Part shown: positions 8,023 to 14,919 of the stretch, piece by piece
How positions within the stretch are numbered: position 1 is the stretch's first letter
Layout of the letters: each line of letters starts with the position of its first letter
DNA from: DASUMP01 sp036277635
GTDB lineage: Bacteria > Actinomycetota > Acidimicrobiia > IMCC26256 > PALSA-610
Assembly: GCA_036277635.1 (NCBI GenBank)
Contig: DASUMP010000060.1
Location: forward strand, 1-16,346
Length of the DNA stretch: 16,346 bases
Direction of reading: 5' to 3'
Program-made: the position numbers and the translations under genes
The notes under the pieces: model-generated
Databases searched by the model: none
What the model was told of the DNA's origin: nothing
What the model saw: only the letters and a program-made list of their open reading frames with translations

Positions 8023-8469
8023 ATGGTCCATCGCGGGCGAGGGCACTGGCACGGCGCGGAGTCGGGGCGACCCCGGGGTCGCGCGCGATCCGGGACCCGC
8101 TGCCGCTGGCGCGACGACACCGACGCCTGGGCGGTCGCCGCCCGCATCGAGCGGTTCGTCGAGCCCGCGCTGCTGCTCGTGCTCCGGGACACCCAGACCC
8201 ACGGGTACGACCTCGCGCACGCACTCGAAGAGCTCAACCCGGAAGAACGGGTCGACCTCGGCAACCTCTACCGCCTGCTGCGCTCGCTCGAGGAGGAGGG
8301 CCTCGTCGAGTCGGAGTGGCGCGACGACCTCCCCGGGCGCAGCAAGCGGACGTACCGGCTCACCGACGACGGCGCCGCCGCGCTCGCGGCGTGGGCCGAC
8401 GCGCTCACGCGCGCCCGCACGACCATCGACGAGTTCCTGACGCGACACGATGCAGGAGGAGCACCGTGA
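8023..8469 (+). CDS. PadR-family transcriptional regulator
   Basis: This 148-residue regulator has the PadR winged helix: LLLVLRDTQTHGYDLAHAL, then VDLGNLYRLLRSLEEEGLVESEW and a wing reading GRSKRTYRLTDDG, followed by a C-terminal dimerisation helix (AWADALTRARTTIDEFL). PadR proteins usually repress their own promoter and a nearby gene and respond to small molecules. The N-terminal 35 residues are an unusual His/Arg/Gly-rich extension (HRGRGHWHG and onward); such tails occur in some PadR proteins, but the role is unknown. The ATG at 8023 lies six bases after a -10-like box with no ribosome binding site, consistent with a leaderless message. Its stop overlaps the next start in a GTGA junction. 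Confidence 0.88.
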   Translation: MVHRGRGHWHGAESGRPRGRARSGTRCRWRDDTDAWAVAARIERFVEPALLLVLRDTQTHGYDLAHALEELNPEERVDLGNLYRLLRSLEEEGLVESEWRDDLPGRSKRTYRLTDDGAAALAAWADALTRARTTIDEFLTRHDAGGAP

Positions 8470-8723
8470 CCGACCACCGCACCCACGACACCGCCGGCAC
8501 CACGCGCCGCACGATCGACGAATGGCACCGCCACTGGCACGCCCACCACGGCGCGCACGTCCCGCGCCGCGTCCGGCGGTTGCGTCGCGCGCTCCGCCGC
8601 TCCCCGGAGGGCTCGCTCGCCGCGCTGGAGGCGTACCGACGCGACGTCGAGGAGCACCTCGCCGACGTCAGCGAGGAGATCCGTCGCCGACGAGATCACC
8701 AGTCGGCTCCGAGCGCGCGCTGA
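8466..8723 (+). CDS. Small His/Arg-rich protein coupled to PadR gene
   Basis: The GTG at 8466 overlaps the PadR stop (GTGA) and has an excellent AGGAGG five to six bases upstream (8454-8459), so this 85-residue frame is very likely translated. The first 31 residues contain eight His, six of them within residues 21-31 (HRHWHAHHGAH). A very basic stretch follows (PRRVRRLRRALRRS), then an acidic helix (about 50-72) with an EEHLADVSEEIRRRRD-like pattern. There is no signal peptide or membrane segment. The His cluster could bind metal or haem and the basic part nucleic acid; both are guesses. I do not recognise the family. The last 56 bases overlap the convergent haem membrane-protein gene. Confidence 0.7.
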   Translation: MTDHRTHDTAGTTRRTIDEWHRHWHAHHGAHVPRRVRRLRRALRRSPEGSLAALEAYRRDVEEHLADVSEEIRRRRDHQSAPSAR

Positions 8724-9291
8724 CCACGCGCCCGCCGGCTGATCGCTGGGCGGTGCGTCGCGCGCGGGGTGAGTCGGCGAGGATGCGCACGAGGGTGAGG
8801 AACAGCACGCCGGCGATCATCGCCGCGCTCGTCGCTCGGTAGATCAGGTTCGTGGCGTCAGAGCCCGCGGTGGCACCGTGCACGCTCGCCGCGAAGAACA
8901 AGCCGAAGCTCGACAGGTGGACGCCCTTCCACCACTTGCGAGGGATCCGGCGCATCACGAGCGACGTCAGCTCGACCGCGAGCAGCAGGTAGAGCGCGAC
9001 GATCCCCCACGCCACCGCCCCGGGCTTCCACTCCGACGCGTACGGCACGAACAGCTCGCTCCACCCGAAGTGCACGTACGAGTCGGCGACCAGGCCGGCG
9101 ACGTGCACGACCGTGAACACGAGCGCGAGCGCGCCGAGGAAGCGATGCAGGTCCGTCAGCCACGCCGGCGCGGCGCGCCGTCCGAGGAGCCGCGTGCTGA
9201 GCAACAGTCCCCAGCCGACAGACAACGCGAGGAGGACCCAGGCGACGATCCCTCCGGCGCGCGCGACGTGCCACCACAGCTGTTGGTTCAC
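8668..9291 (-). CDS. Ferric-reductase-like haem transmembrane protein
   Basis: This 207-residue protein has five to six hydrophobic helices and four spaced His residues as in ferric reductase/NADPH oxidase-type transmembrane domains: His49 (LHRFLG) and His63 (VVHVAG) on one helix, His125 (GVHLSS) and His138 (SVHGAT) on another, 14 and 13 residues apart. These would hold two stacked b haems and move electrons across the membrane. There is no FAD- or NAD-binding domain, so it is the membrane domain alone, and electrons must come from a partner. The GTG at 9291 overlaps the ApbE stop (GTGA), showing coupling. The C-terminal tail (about 172-207) is polar and probably disordered; its coding end overlaps the small His-rich gene by 56 bases. 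Confidence 0.87.
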   Translation of the reverse strand: MNQQLWWHVARAGGIVAWVLLALSVGWGLLLSTRLLGRRAAPAWLTDLHRFLGALALVFTVVHVAGLVADSYVHFGWSELFVPYASEWKPGAVAWGIVALYLLLAVELTSLVMRRIPRKWWKGVHLSSFGLFFAASVHGATAGSDATNLIYRATSAAMIAGVLFLTLVRILADSPRARRTAQRSAGGRVVSARSEPTGDLVGDGSPR

Positions 9292-10241
9292 GCTCGGCTC
9301 CTGGTGATCGCACGGGCGAGCAGCTCTGCGCTCACGTCGGACGGCCCTTCGACGATCTCGAGTCCGCCCGCGTCGCCGACGATCACCCCGGCGACGCCCA
9401 GTGCTCGCAGCACGTCTGCGGCACGTTCTTCCCCGGCGACGAACGCCGACTTCGCCGCGACTTCGGCGATCCACGCGTCGGTCGCGACGACCGTGATCGA
9501 GAGCGGCCCGGGCGCGGGCACCCCGCGGCTCGGATCGATCACGTGGTGCACGATCATGTCGCCGACGCGCCACGTGCGGCTCGTGCGGCTCGTGGTCGCG
9601 ACGCCGGCGTCGTCGACTTCGAGCACCGCGCGGTGCACGGTCGGGTCGCGCGGGTCCTCGACGGCGACCCGCCACGGCGCGCCCGACGGCGAGCGTCCGC
9701 TGACCCGCAGGTCGCCGCCCAGGGACACGAGCACGCCGGCGGCACCCGCCGCGCGCAGCTCGGCCGCGACGAGGTCGGCGGCCAGGCCCTTGCCGATCCC
9801 ACCGGGGTCGAACTCGACGCCGTCGGGCAGGGTCACCGCTCGCACCGTCGCGTCGAGCACGATCCCCGAGCAGCCCGGCGCGCCCTGCGGCGATCCGACC
9901 GGTCGGGCCGCGGCGATGTCGGCGAAGGTGCGGTCGTAGCCGAGCCGCTCGAGTGCGGTGAGGACGGTCGGATCGAAGCGGCCGTCGCTGCGACGCCATC
10001 CCGCGCACGCGCGGTCGACGAGCACGAACGTGTCGTCGGAGACCACGACCGGACGGCCGGTGCTGCGGTTCAGCCGGCTGACCTCGCTGTCGGCACGGAA
10101 CCGGCTCCAGCGCGCTTCGAGCTGCTCGACGCGCGCGCGAGCGCGCTCCACGGCGTCGGGCGCGCCACCGACGACGAGGACACGCGCCTCGCCGCCCATG
10201 GCGCAGAACCGTTCGTCAGCGACTTCCATGCGTCGTGGCAT
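9288..10241 (-). CDS. apbE: ApbE-family FAD:protein FMN transferase
   Basis: ApbE enzymes move FMN from FAD onto a Ser or Thr of an acceptor protein in a Mg2+-dependent reaction. The 317-residue product shows the family signatures: FCAMGGEARV near the start, SEVSRLNRS, FDPTV, FDPGGIGKGLAADL (144-157), SLGGDLRV (173-180), HHVIDPSRG (232-240) and the probable Mg2+-site segment ATDAW (253-257). No signal peptide or lipobox is visible, so it probably acts in the cytosol, unlike many secreted ApbE proteins. The start could be the ATG at 10241 or the one at 10229; neither has a good ribosome binding site and both overlap the upstream gene, so translation is probably coupled. It shares an operon with the haem membrane protein. 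No FMN_bind-type acceptor is visible nearby. Confidence 0.92.
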   Translation of the reverse strand: MPRRMEVADERFCAMGGEARVLVVGGAPDAVERARARVEQLEARWSRFRADSEVSRLNRSTGRPVVVSDDTFVLVDRACAGWRRSDGRFDPTVLTALERLGYDRTFADIAAARPVGSPQGAPGCSGIVLDATVRAVTLPDGVEFDPGGIGKGLAADLVAAELRAAGAAGVLVSLGGDLRVSGRSPSGAPWRVAVEDPRDPTVHRAVLEVDDAGVATTSRTSRTWRVGDMIVHHVIDPSRGVPAPGPLSITVVATDAWIAEVAAKSAFVAGEERAADVLRALGVAGVIVGDAGGLEIVEGPSDVSAELLARAITRSRA

Positions 10242-10572
10242 CCGGTGCGGGCGCCGGTGCGGGCGTCGGTGCCGGCGCGGCCACCGGCGCGGGTCGGGGC
10301 GTCGGAGCGACGACCGCGGCCGGCGTCGAGCGCGTGACCGGCGCCGGCGCGTCGGACGGGACGACGTGGATCCGGCGCACGATGCGCACGACCACCGGGG
10401 GCGGTGTGGTCGTCGGCGCGGTCGGTGCCGGCGCCGCGGCGGGCGTCGTCGCCTGCGCGCTGGCGTGCAGCGGCAGCACGGTGAGGATGGCGGCGAACCC
10501 CGCCATGCTCGCGCCGAGCGTGCCCATCCGCGACGCGGCCGCGCGCCGGCGACGACGCGGTCGCTCAGTCAT
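10216..10572 (-). CDS. Exported Pro/Ala-rich small protein, unknown function
   Basis: I chose the ATG at 10572, which overlaps the stop of the acidic-protein gene (ATGACTGA); the longer open frame upstream is a Thr/Ser-rich shadow of the acidic repeat. The 118-residue product has a strongly basic N-terminus (TERPRRRRRAAASR), a hydrophobic helix at about 17-38 ending in LHASA-QAT, and a mature part rich in Pro, Ala and Thr. It is therefore secreted or anchored by an uncleaved signal. The only non-low-complexity patch is PVVVRIVRRIHVVP (59-72), a short basic beta-like or amphipathic stretch. The Pro/Ala repeats suggest a rigid wall-spanning spacer. Translation overlaps on both sides tie it to the acidic protein and to ApbE. 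Function is unknown. Confidence 0.72.
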   Translation of the reverse strand: MTERPRRRRRAAASRMGTLGASMAGFAAILTVLPLHASAQATTPAAAPAPTAPTTTPPPVVVRIVRRIHVVPSDAPAPVTRSTPAAVVAPTPRPAPVAAPAPTPAPAPAPDATTHGSR

Positions 10573-11005
10573 CGTCGTCCGCGCCCTCGAACTCGTCCTC
10601 GTGCTCGTCTTCGTGCTCGTCCTCGGTCTCGTCGTCGTCGACGTCGTCGGACTCATCGTCGTCGTGATCGTCGGACTCGTCGTCGTACTGCGAGTCGTCG
10701 TCGTACTCGGACTCGTCGTCACCGTGCGCGTCGTCGCCCTGCGAGTCGTCGCCCGACGGGCTCGGCGCGGTCACGTCGGGGGTAGTCGCGCTCGACGGCG
10801 GCGCGGGCACCGTCTCGTCGACGACGATGGTGCGCACCTCGGGCTGCTGGTCGTCGGTCGACGCCACGGTCACCGACGGCGTCTCGCCGAGTCCGCTCGC
10901 CGGTTGGTCGCCGATGATCCCGACGTTCGCCGCGATGGCGGTTCCTCCGGCGAGCACGGTGAGGGCGACCGTTGCGGCCGTGGTGATGGCGATCCGTCGT
11001 TCCAT
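10565..11005 (-). CDS. Exported protein with highly acidic C-terminal tail
   Basis: This 146-residue protein starts at the ATG at 11005, six to seven bases after AGGAGA. Residues 1-26 form a signal peptide (MERRIAITTAATVALTVLAGG then TAIA-AN). A 60-residue Ser/Thr/Pro/Val segment follows. From residue 86 to the end, 40 of 61 residues are Asp or Glu, mixed with Ser, Tyr and four His residues. Such a tail should be disordered and could bind Ca2+, Fe2+/3+ or other cations, or a basic partner. It is the first gene of the ApbE/haem-protein unit and faces the response regulator across a short gap. The trinucleotide-like coding repeat creates spurious frames on both strands. There is no recognised domain. 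Confidence 0.8.
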   Translation of the reverse strand: MERRIAITTAATVALTVLAGGTAIAANVGIIGDQPASGLGETPSVTVASTDDQQPEVRTIVVDETVPAPPSSATTPDVTAPSPSGDDSQGDDAHGDDESEYDDDSQYDDESDDHDDDESDDVDDDETEDEHEDEHEDEFEGADDDD

Positions 11006-11074
11006 GAGAGGTCTCCTGATCGGTCGTGGTGCAGCCAACGTACGGAGGTCATCGGCAGCGGCCGCCCCGCGGTC

Positions 11075-11092
11075 GGTAAAGACTCGGCAAAG
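11075..11092. promoter_or_regulatory. Candidate response-regulator binding site (direct repeat)
   Basis: GGTAAAG (11075-11081) and GGCAAAG (11086-11092) form a direct repeat with one mismatch and an 11-base period. This is the layout recognised by OmpR/PhoB-family dimers, which bind two half-sites head to tail. It lies in the 127-base gap between the acidic-protein gene (minus) and the response regulator (plus), about 40 bases before the latter's GTG. It could control both directions. No clear -10/-35 pair is seen beside it. Confidence 0.45.
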
Positions 11093-11132
11093 CCATCCGT
11101 GGCCGCGGGACCGGTCGTGCCACCCTGGTGAC

Positions 11133-11792
11133 GTGGACATCCTCCTCGTGGAGGACGACGACTCGATCGCCGACCCTCTGATCGCCGGCTTGGCGCGCGA
11201 CGGCTTCACGGTCCGCCGCGCCCGCACCGCCGCCGAGGCCGCGGCGGCGCTCGCGCCCGAGTTCGTGCTCCTCGATCTCGGACTCCCCGACGCCGACGGC
11301 GCCGACGTGTGCCGCGCGCTGCGCGCCCGCACCGACGTCCCGATCATCGTGATCACCGCGCGCGGCGACGAGATCGACCGCGTCGTGCTGTTGGAGCTGG
11401 GCGCCGACGACTACCTCGTGAAGCCGTTCGGGTTCCGCGAGCTGGTCGCTCGAATCCGTGCCGTCTCGCGACGAGTCGTGCCGCGCACCGGGGCCGGCGC
11501 GCCGCTGCGCGTCGGCGCACTCGAGATCGATCGCCGCACCCGGCGCGCGCGCCTCGACGACCACGAGCTCGTCCTCACCGTGAAGGAGTTCGACCTGCTC
11601 GCGTACCTCGCGTCCGACCCCGGGACCGCGCACACGCGCCAAGAGATCCTCGAGTCGGTGTGGGACACGCACTGGTACGGACCCACGAAGACACTCGACG
11701 TCCATGTGGCTGCGTTGCGCCGCAAGCTCGGCGATCCGCGCTGGATCGAGACGGTGCGCGGTGTCGGGTTCCGGTTCGTGACGCCGTCATGA
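11133..11792 (+). CDS. OmpR/PhoB-family response regulator
   Basis: This 219-residue regulator has a complete receiver domain: acidic pocket Glu7, Asp8 and Asp9, phosphoacceptor Asp48 (LLDLGLPD), Thr75 (VITARG) and Lys97 (LVKPF). A winged-helix DNA-binding domain follows, from about 125, with LTVKEFDLLAYLA, the recognition helix region GPTKTLDVHVAALRRKLG and the wing IETVRGVGFRF. The GTG at 11133 gives the normal N-terminus (DILLVEDDD); the ribosome binding site is weak. Its stop overlaps the kinase ATG (ATGA). It probably controls the divergent acidic-protein/ApbE/haem-protein unit and itself through the direct repeat at 11075-11092. Confidence 0.95.
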   Translation: MDILLVEDDDSIADPLIAGLARDGFTVRRARTAAEAAAALAPEFVLLDLGLPDADGADVCRALRARTDVPIIVITARGDEIDRVVLLELGADDYLVKPFGFRELVARIRAVSRRVVPRTGAGAPLRVGALEIDRRTRRARLDDHELVLTVKEFDLLAYLASDPGTAHTRQEILESVWDTHWYGPTKTLDVHVAALRRKLGDPRWIETVRGVGFRFVTPS

Positions 11793-13165
11793 CCCGTCGC
11801 CTGCTCTTCAGCTACCTGTCGATCACCACCTTCGTGCTGCTCGTGCTCGAGATCCCACTGGGGCTCGCCTACTCGCGCAACGAGCTCGACCAGCTCACGA
11901 GCGACCTCGAACGTGACGCGCGCGTCATCGCGACCGTCGTCGAGGACGGACTCGAGGGGACCGAGACGAGCAACGCCCAGGCCGTCGCCGACGGCTACGC
12001 GACCCGCACCGGTGCACGCGTGATCGTCGTCGACGCCGACGGGATCAGCGTCGGCGACACCGACAACCCGGGGACGCCACGCGACTTCTCGACCCGCCCG
12101 GAGATCGCGACCGCACTCACCGGCGACGCCGCCACCGGCACCCGCTCGTCGGAGACGCTCGGCGAGGACATCGTGTTCGTCGCCGTACCGGTGGCCTCGG
12201 GCGGGCGCGTGCTCGGCGCGATCCGTATCACGTATCCCCGCGACGAGCTCGACGACCGCATCCGCCGCAACTGGTGGTCCCTCGCCGCGCTCGCCGGCGT
12301 GGTCCTCGTCGCCGTCGGCGCCGTCGGCACGGTGCTCGCGCGCTCCGTCACACGTCCCGTCCGCGCGCTCGGACGCGCGGCCGACGAACTCGCGCAAGGC
12401 GCACTCACGACACGCGTCCCCGTGACGAGCGGCCCGCCCGAGCTGCGCGCGCTCGAAGCGCAGTTCAACCGCATGGCCACGCGACTCGAAGAGCTCGTCG
12501 GTTCCCAGCGAGCCTTCGTGGCGGACGCGTCGCACGAGCTGCGCACGCCGCTCACCGCGCTGCGCCTCCGCCTCGAGAACCTCGCATCCGAAGCACCCGA
12601 CACGTTGCACGCCGAGATCGCGGCGGCCGACGCCGAAGTGGCGCGGCTGACCCGCCTCGTCGACGGTCTGCTCCGACTCGCCCGCAACGAGGCCGCCACC
12701 GACGAGCGTGAGCTCGTCGATCTCGCCGAGGAGGTGCGCGAGCGCGCCGAGGCGTGGCGCGCTCTCGCCGACGAGCACGCCGTCCGCCTCGACGTCGACG
12801 CTCCCGACCGCGTGCCCGTCCTCGCCGTGACCGACGCCGTTCCGCAGATCCTCGACAACCTGCTCGCGAACGCGTTGGAGGTCGCGCCGGCGCAGACGCG
12901 GGTGGTGGTCCGCGTCGAGGTGGTCGGCGACGTCGCCGCGTTGCACGTCGTCGACGAGGGCCCCGGACTCTCGGCCGAGGAACGAGCCCGGGCCTTCGAC
13001 CGGTTCTGGCGGGCCGCCGACGCGCCGAAGGGCGGCAGCGGCATCGGGCTCGCGATCGTCGCGCAGCTCGCCACCGCCAGCGGCGGCGACGCCGTGCTGC
13101 TCCCCGGTCCCGGGGGCGTCGGGATCGACGCGGTCGTGCGCTTCCCGACCGGCGTGGAAGGATGA
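11789..13165 (+). CDS. Membrane sensor histidine kinase
   Basis: This 458-residue kinase is the partner of the response regulator, joined to it by an ATGA overlap. Helix one spans about 6-28. An extracytoplasmic sensor region (about 29-162) contains strands such as ARVIVVDADGISVGD and VFVAVPVASGGRVLGAIRI that resemble a single PDC/sCache-type fold. Helix two is at about 163-185, then a HAMP linker (about 186-238). The HisKA H-box has His249 (FVADASHELRTPLTALRLR). The ATPase domain has the N-box QILDNLLANALEVA (353-366), G1 DEGPG (389-393), the F-box FDRFWR and G2 GGSGIGLAIV (415-424). All catalytic elements are intact. The signal is unknown; the neighbours suggest redox state, metal or envelope condition. 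Confidence 0.95.
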   Translation: MTRRLLFSYLSITTFVLLVLEIPLGLAYSRNELDQLTSDLERDARVIATVVEDGLEGTETSNAQAVADGYATRTGARVIVVDADGISVGDTDNPGTPRDFSTRPEIATALTGDAATGTRSSETLGEDIVFVAVPVASGGRVLGAIRITYPRDELDDRIRRNWWSLAALAGVVLVAVGAVGTVLARSVTRPVRALGRAADELAQGALTTRVPVTSGPPELRALEAQFNRMATRLEELVGSQRAFVADASHELRTPLTALRLRLENLASEAPDTLHAEIAAADAEVARLTRLVDGLLRLARNEAATDERELVDLAEEVRERAEAWRALADEHAVRLDVDAPDRVPVLAVTDAVPQILDNLLANALEVAPAQTRVVVRVEVVGDVAALHVVDEGPGLSAEERARAFDRFWRAADAPKGGSGIGLAIVAQLATASGGDAVLLPGPGGVGIDAVVRFPTGVEG

Positions 13166-13197
13166 CCGTCCACCGAAGCGCATGAGGGAGAGCAGTC

Positions 13198-14919
13198 GTG
13201 CACGATCTCGTCATCCGGGGCGGCACCCTCGTCGACGGCACCGGTGCGCCGGCGCGCACCGCCGACGTCGCGATCGACGACGGTCGCATCACTGAGGTCG
13301 GCAAGCTGGGGCGAGTCGCCGCGCGCGAGACCGTCGACGCCGACGGCGCACTCGTCACCCCCGGCTTCGTCGACCTGCACACGCACTACGACGGGCAGGT
13401 CACGTGGGACCCGCTGCTCACGCCGTCGTGCTGGCACGGCGTCACCACGGTCGTGATGGGCAACTGCGGCGTCGGGTTCGCGCCGGTGCGACCGGGTGCC
13501 GAGGACTGGCTCGTGCAGCTGATGGAAGGCGTCGAGGACATCCCGGGCACCGCGCTCGCCGAGGGGATCACGTGGGGTTGGGAGACCTTCCCCGAGTACC
13601 TCGACGCGCTCGACACGATGCCGCGCGCGATCGACGTCGGCACGCAGGTCCCGCACGGCGCGGTGCGCGCCTACGTGATGGGCGAGCGCGGCGCGCGCAA
13701 CGAACCCGCGAACGCCGAGGAGATCGCGGCGATGGCCGACGTCGTGCGCGAAGGGATCGCGGCCGGCGCGCTCGGCTTCTCGACCTCACGCACGATCATG
13801 CACCGTGCCGTCGACGGCGAGCCCGTGCCCGGCACGTACGCGGCCGAAGACGAGCTGTTCGGGATCGGCGCCGTGCTCGGCGAGCTCGGCGCGGGCATCT
13901 TCGAGCTCGCACCCGCGGGAGTGATGGGCGAAGACCTCGCGGCCCCCGAGCGCGAGGTCGACTGGATGCGCCGGCTGTCCGCGGCGATCGGTCGCCCGGT
14001 CAGCTACGCGCTCGCGCAGCACAACTTCGCGCCCGACCAGTGGCGGGAGCTGCTGCGCCTCTCGGCCGATGCGACCGCCGACGGCGCCGATCTGCGCGCG
14101 CAGGTCGCCGGTCGTCCGCTGAACATGCTCCTCGGCTTCCAGACGTTCCATCCGTTCAGCTGGAAGCCCACCTACCAGCGCCTCGGGCACCTGCCGCTCG
14201 CGCAACGCATCGTGGAGCTGCGCAAGCCCGAGGTGCGGGCCGCGATCCTCTCGGAGCCGTCGACCGACGTCGACCCGATCATCCAGTACGTGGCAGCCAG
14301 CTTCGATCGCATCTACCCCATGGGCGAGCCGCCCGACTACGAACCCGCAGCCGACCAGAGCGTCACCGCGATCGCGCAGCGCGAAGGCCGCTCCGAAGAA
14401 GACGTGCTCTACGACATCATGTTGCGCCACGACGGTCGTGAGCTGTTGATGTTCGCGTTGCTCGGCTACAGCAACGGCAACCTCGACGACATGCGCGAGA
14501 TGATCCTGCACCCGAACAGCGCGCTCGGGCTGTCCGACGGCGGCGCGCACTGTGGTGTGATCTGCGACGCGAGCATCCCCACGTTCATGCTCACGCACTG
14601 GACGCGCGACCGCTCACGCGGCGACCGACTGCCGCTCGAGCTGATCGTGCAGAAGATGACGCGCGACACCGCCGCGCTCTACGGCCTCGGTGACCGCGGT
14701 GTCGTCGCGCCGGGCATGCACGGCGACGTCAACGTCATCGACTACGACAACTTGCGTCTCGCGCTCCCCGAGCTGGTCCACGACCTACCGGGGGGAGCTC
14801 GCCGCTTGATCCAGCGGGCCGACGGCTACGTCGCGACCGCGCTGGCCGGCGAGATCACGATGCGCGGCGGCGAGGACACGGGCGCCCGACCCGGTCGCCT
14901 GCTGCGCGGCGCGCGTTGA
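13198..14919 (+). CDS. Amidohydrolase, N-acyl-D-amino-acid deacylase type
   Basis: This 573-residue metal-dependent hydrolase resembles D-aminoacylases, which hydrolyse N-acyl-D-amino acids; the family also has members with other cyclic or linear amides as substrates. The N-terminal beta part (DLVIRGGTLVDGTG) and the metal motif His61/His63 (GFVDLHTHYDGQ) are typical. Cys90 in VVMGNCGVGFAPVRPG matches the bridging Cys of D-aminoacylase, and Asp447 (LSDGGAHCG) the catalytic Asp. The C-terminal part has the usual TRDTAALYGLGDRGVVAPG small-domain return. It is longer than classical D-aminoacylase (about 480 residues). The GTG at 13198 has AGGGAG seven or more bases upstream. It begins 32 bases after the kinase and overlaps the Rieske gene start. 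Confidence 0.88.
   Translation: MHDLVIRGGTLVDGTGAPARTADVAIDDGRITEVGKLGRVAARETVDADGALVTPGFVDLHTHYDGQVTWDPLLTPSCWHGVTTVVMGNCGVGFAPVRPGAEDWLVQLMEGVEDIPGTALAEGITWGWETFPEYLDALDTMPRAIDVGTQVPHGAVRAYVMGERGARNEPANAEEIAAMADVVREGIAAGALGFSTSRTIMHRAVDGEPVPGTYAAEDELFGIGAVLGELGAGIFELAPAGVMGEDLAAPEREVDWMRRLSAAIGRPVSYALAQHNFAPDQWRELLRLSADATADGADLRAQVAGRPLNMLLGFQTFHPFSWKPTYQRLGHLPLAQRIVELRKPEVRAAILSEPSTDVDPIIQYVAASFDRIYPMGEPPDYEPAADQSVTAIAQREGRSEEDVLYDIMLRHDGRELLMFALLGYSNGNLDDMREMILHPNSALGLSDGGAHCGVICDASIPTFMLTHWTRDRSRGDRLPLELIVQKMTRDTAALYGLGDRGVVAPGMHGDVNVIDYDNLRLALPELVHDLPGGARRLIQRADGYVATALAGEITMRGGEDTGARPGRLLRGAR

Noticed and set aside
8868..8890. HGATAGSDAT in the haem protein as an ApbE flavinylation site
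   Set aside because: The His is one of the four regularly spaced haem ligands, and the stretch lacks the surrounding FMN_bind context.
9292..10008. Long Arg-rich N-terminal extension of the haem membrane protein
   Set aside because: It is entirely antisense-frame noise over the ApbE gene on the same strand. The GTG at 9291 overlaps the ApbE stop and begins a normal membrane protein.
10573..10722. Thr/Ser-rich N-terminal extension of the Pro/Ala-rich protein
   Set aside because: It is the acidic repeat read in another frame. The ATG at 10572 yields a proper signal sequence and overlaps the upstream stop.
10600..10750. Short-period DNA repeat resembling a microsatellite or CRISPR-like array
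   Set aside because: The periodicity is the codon repetition of the acidic tail. There are no constant repeats with unique spacers.
10235..11131. Plus-strand frame with a long Val/Leu-rich stretch antisense to the acidic tail
   Set aside because: The hydrophobic run is the mirror of the GAC/GAG-rich coding repeat on the minus strand. The minus frame has a signal peptide, a ribosome binding site and operon overlaps; the plus frame has none.
11411..13183. Long minus-strand frame opposite the response regulator and kinase
   Set aside because: Antisense shadow of two genes with complete catalytic motifs; no ribosome binding site or recognisable domain.
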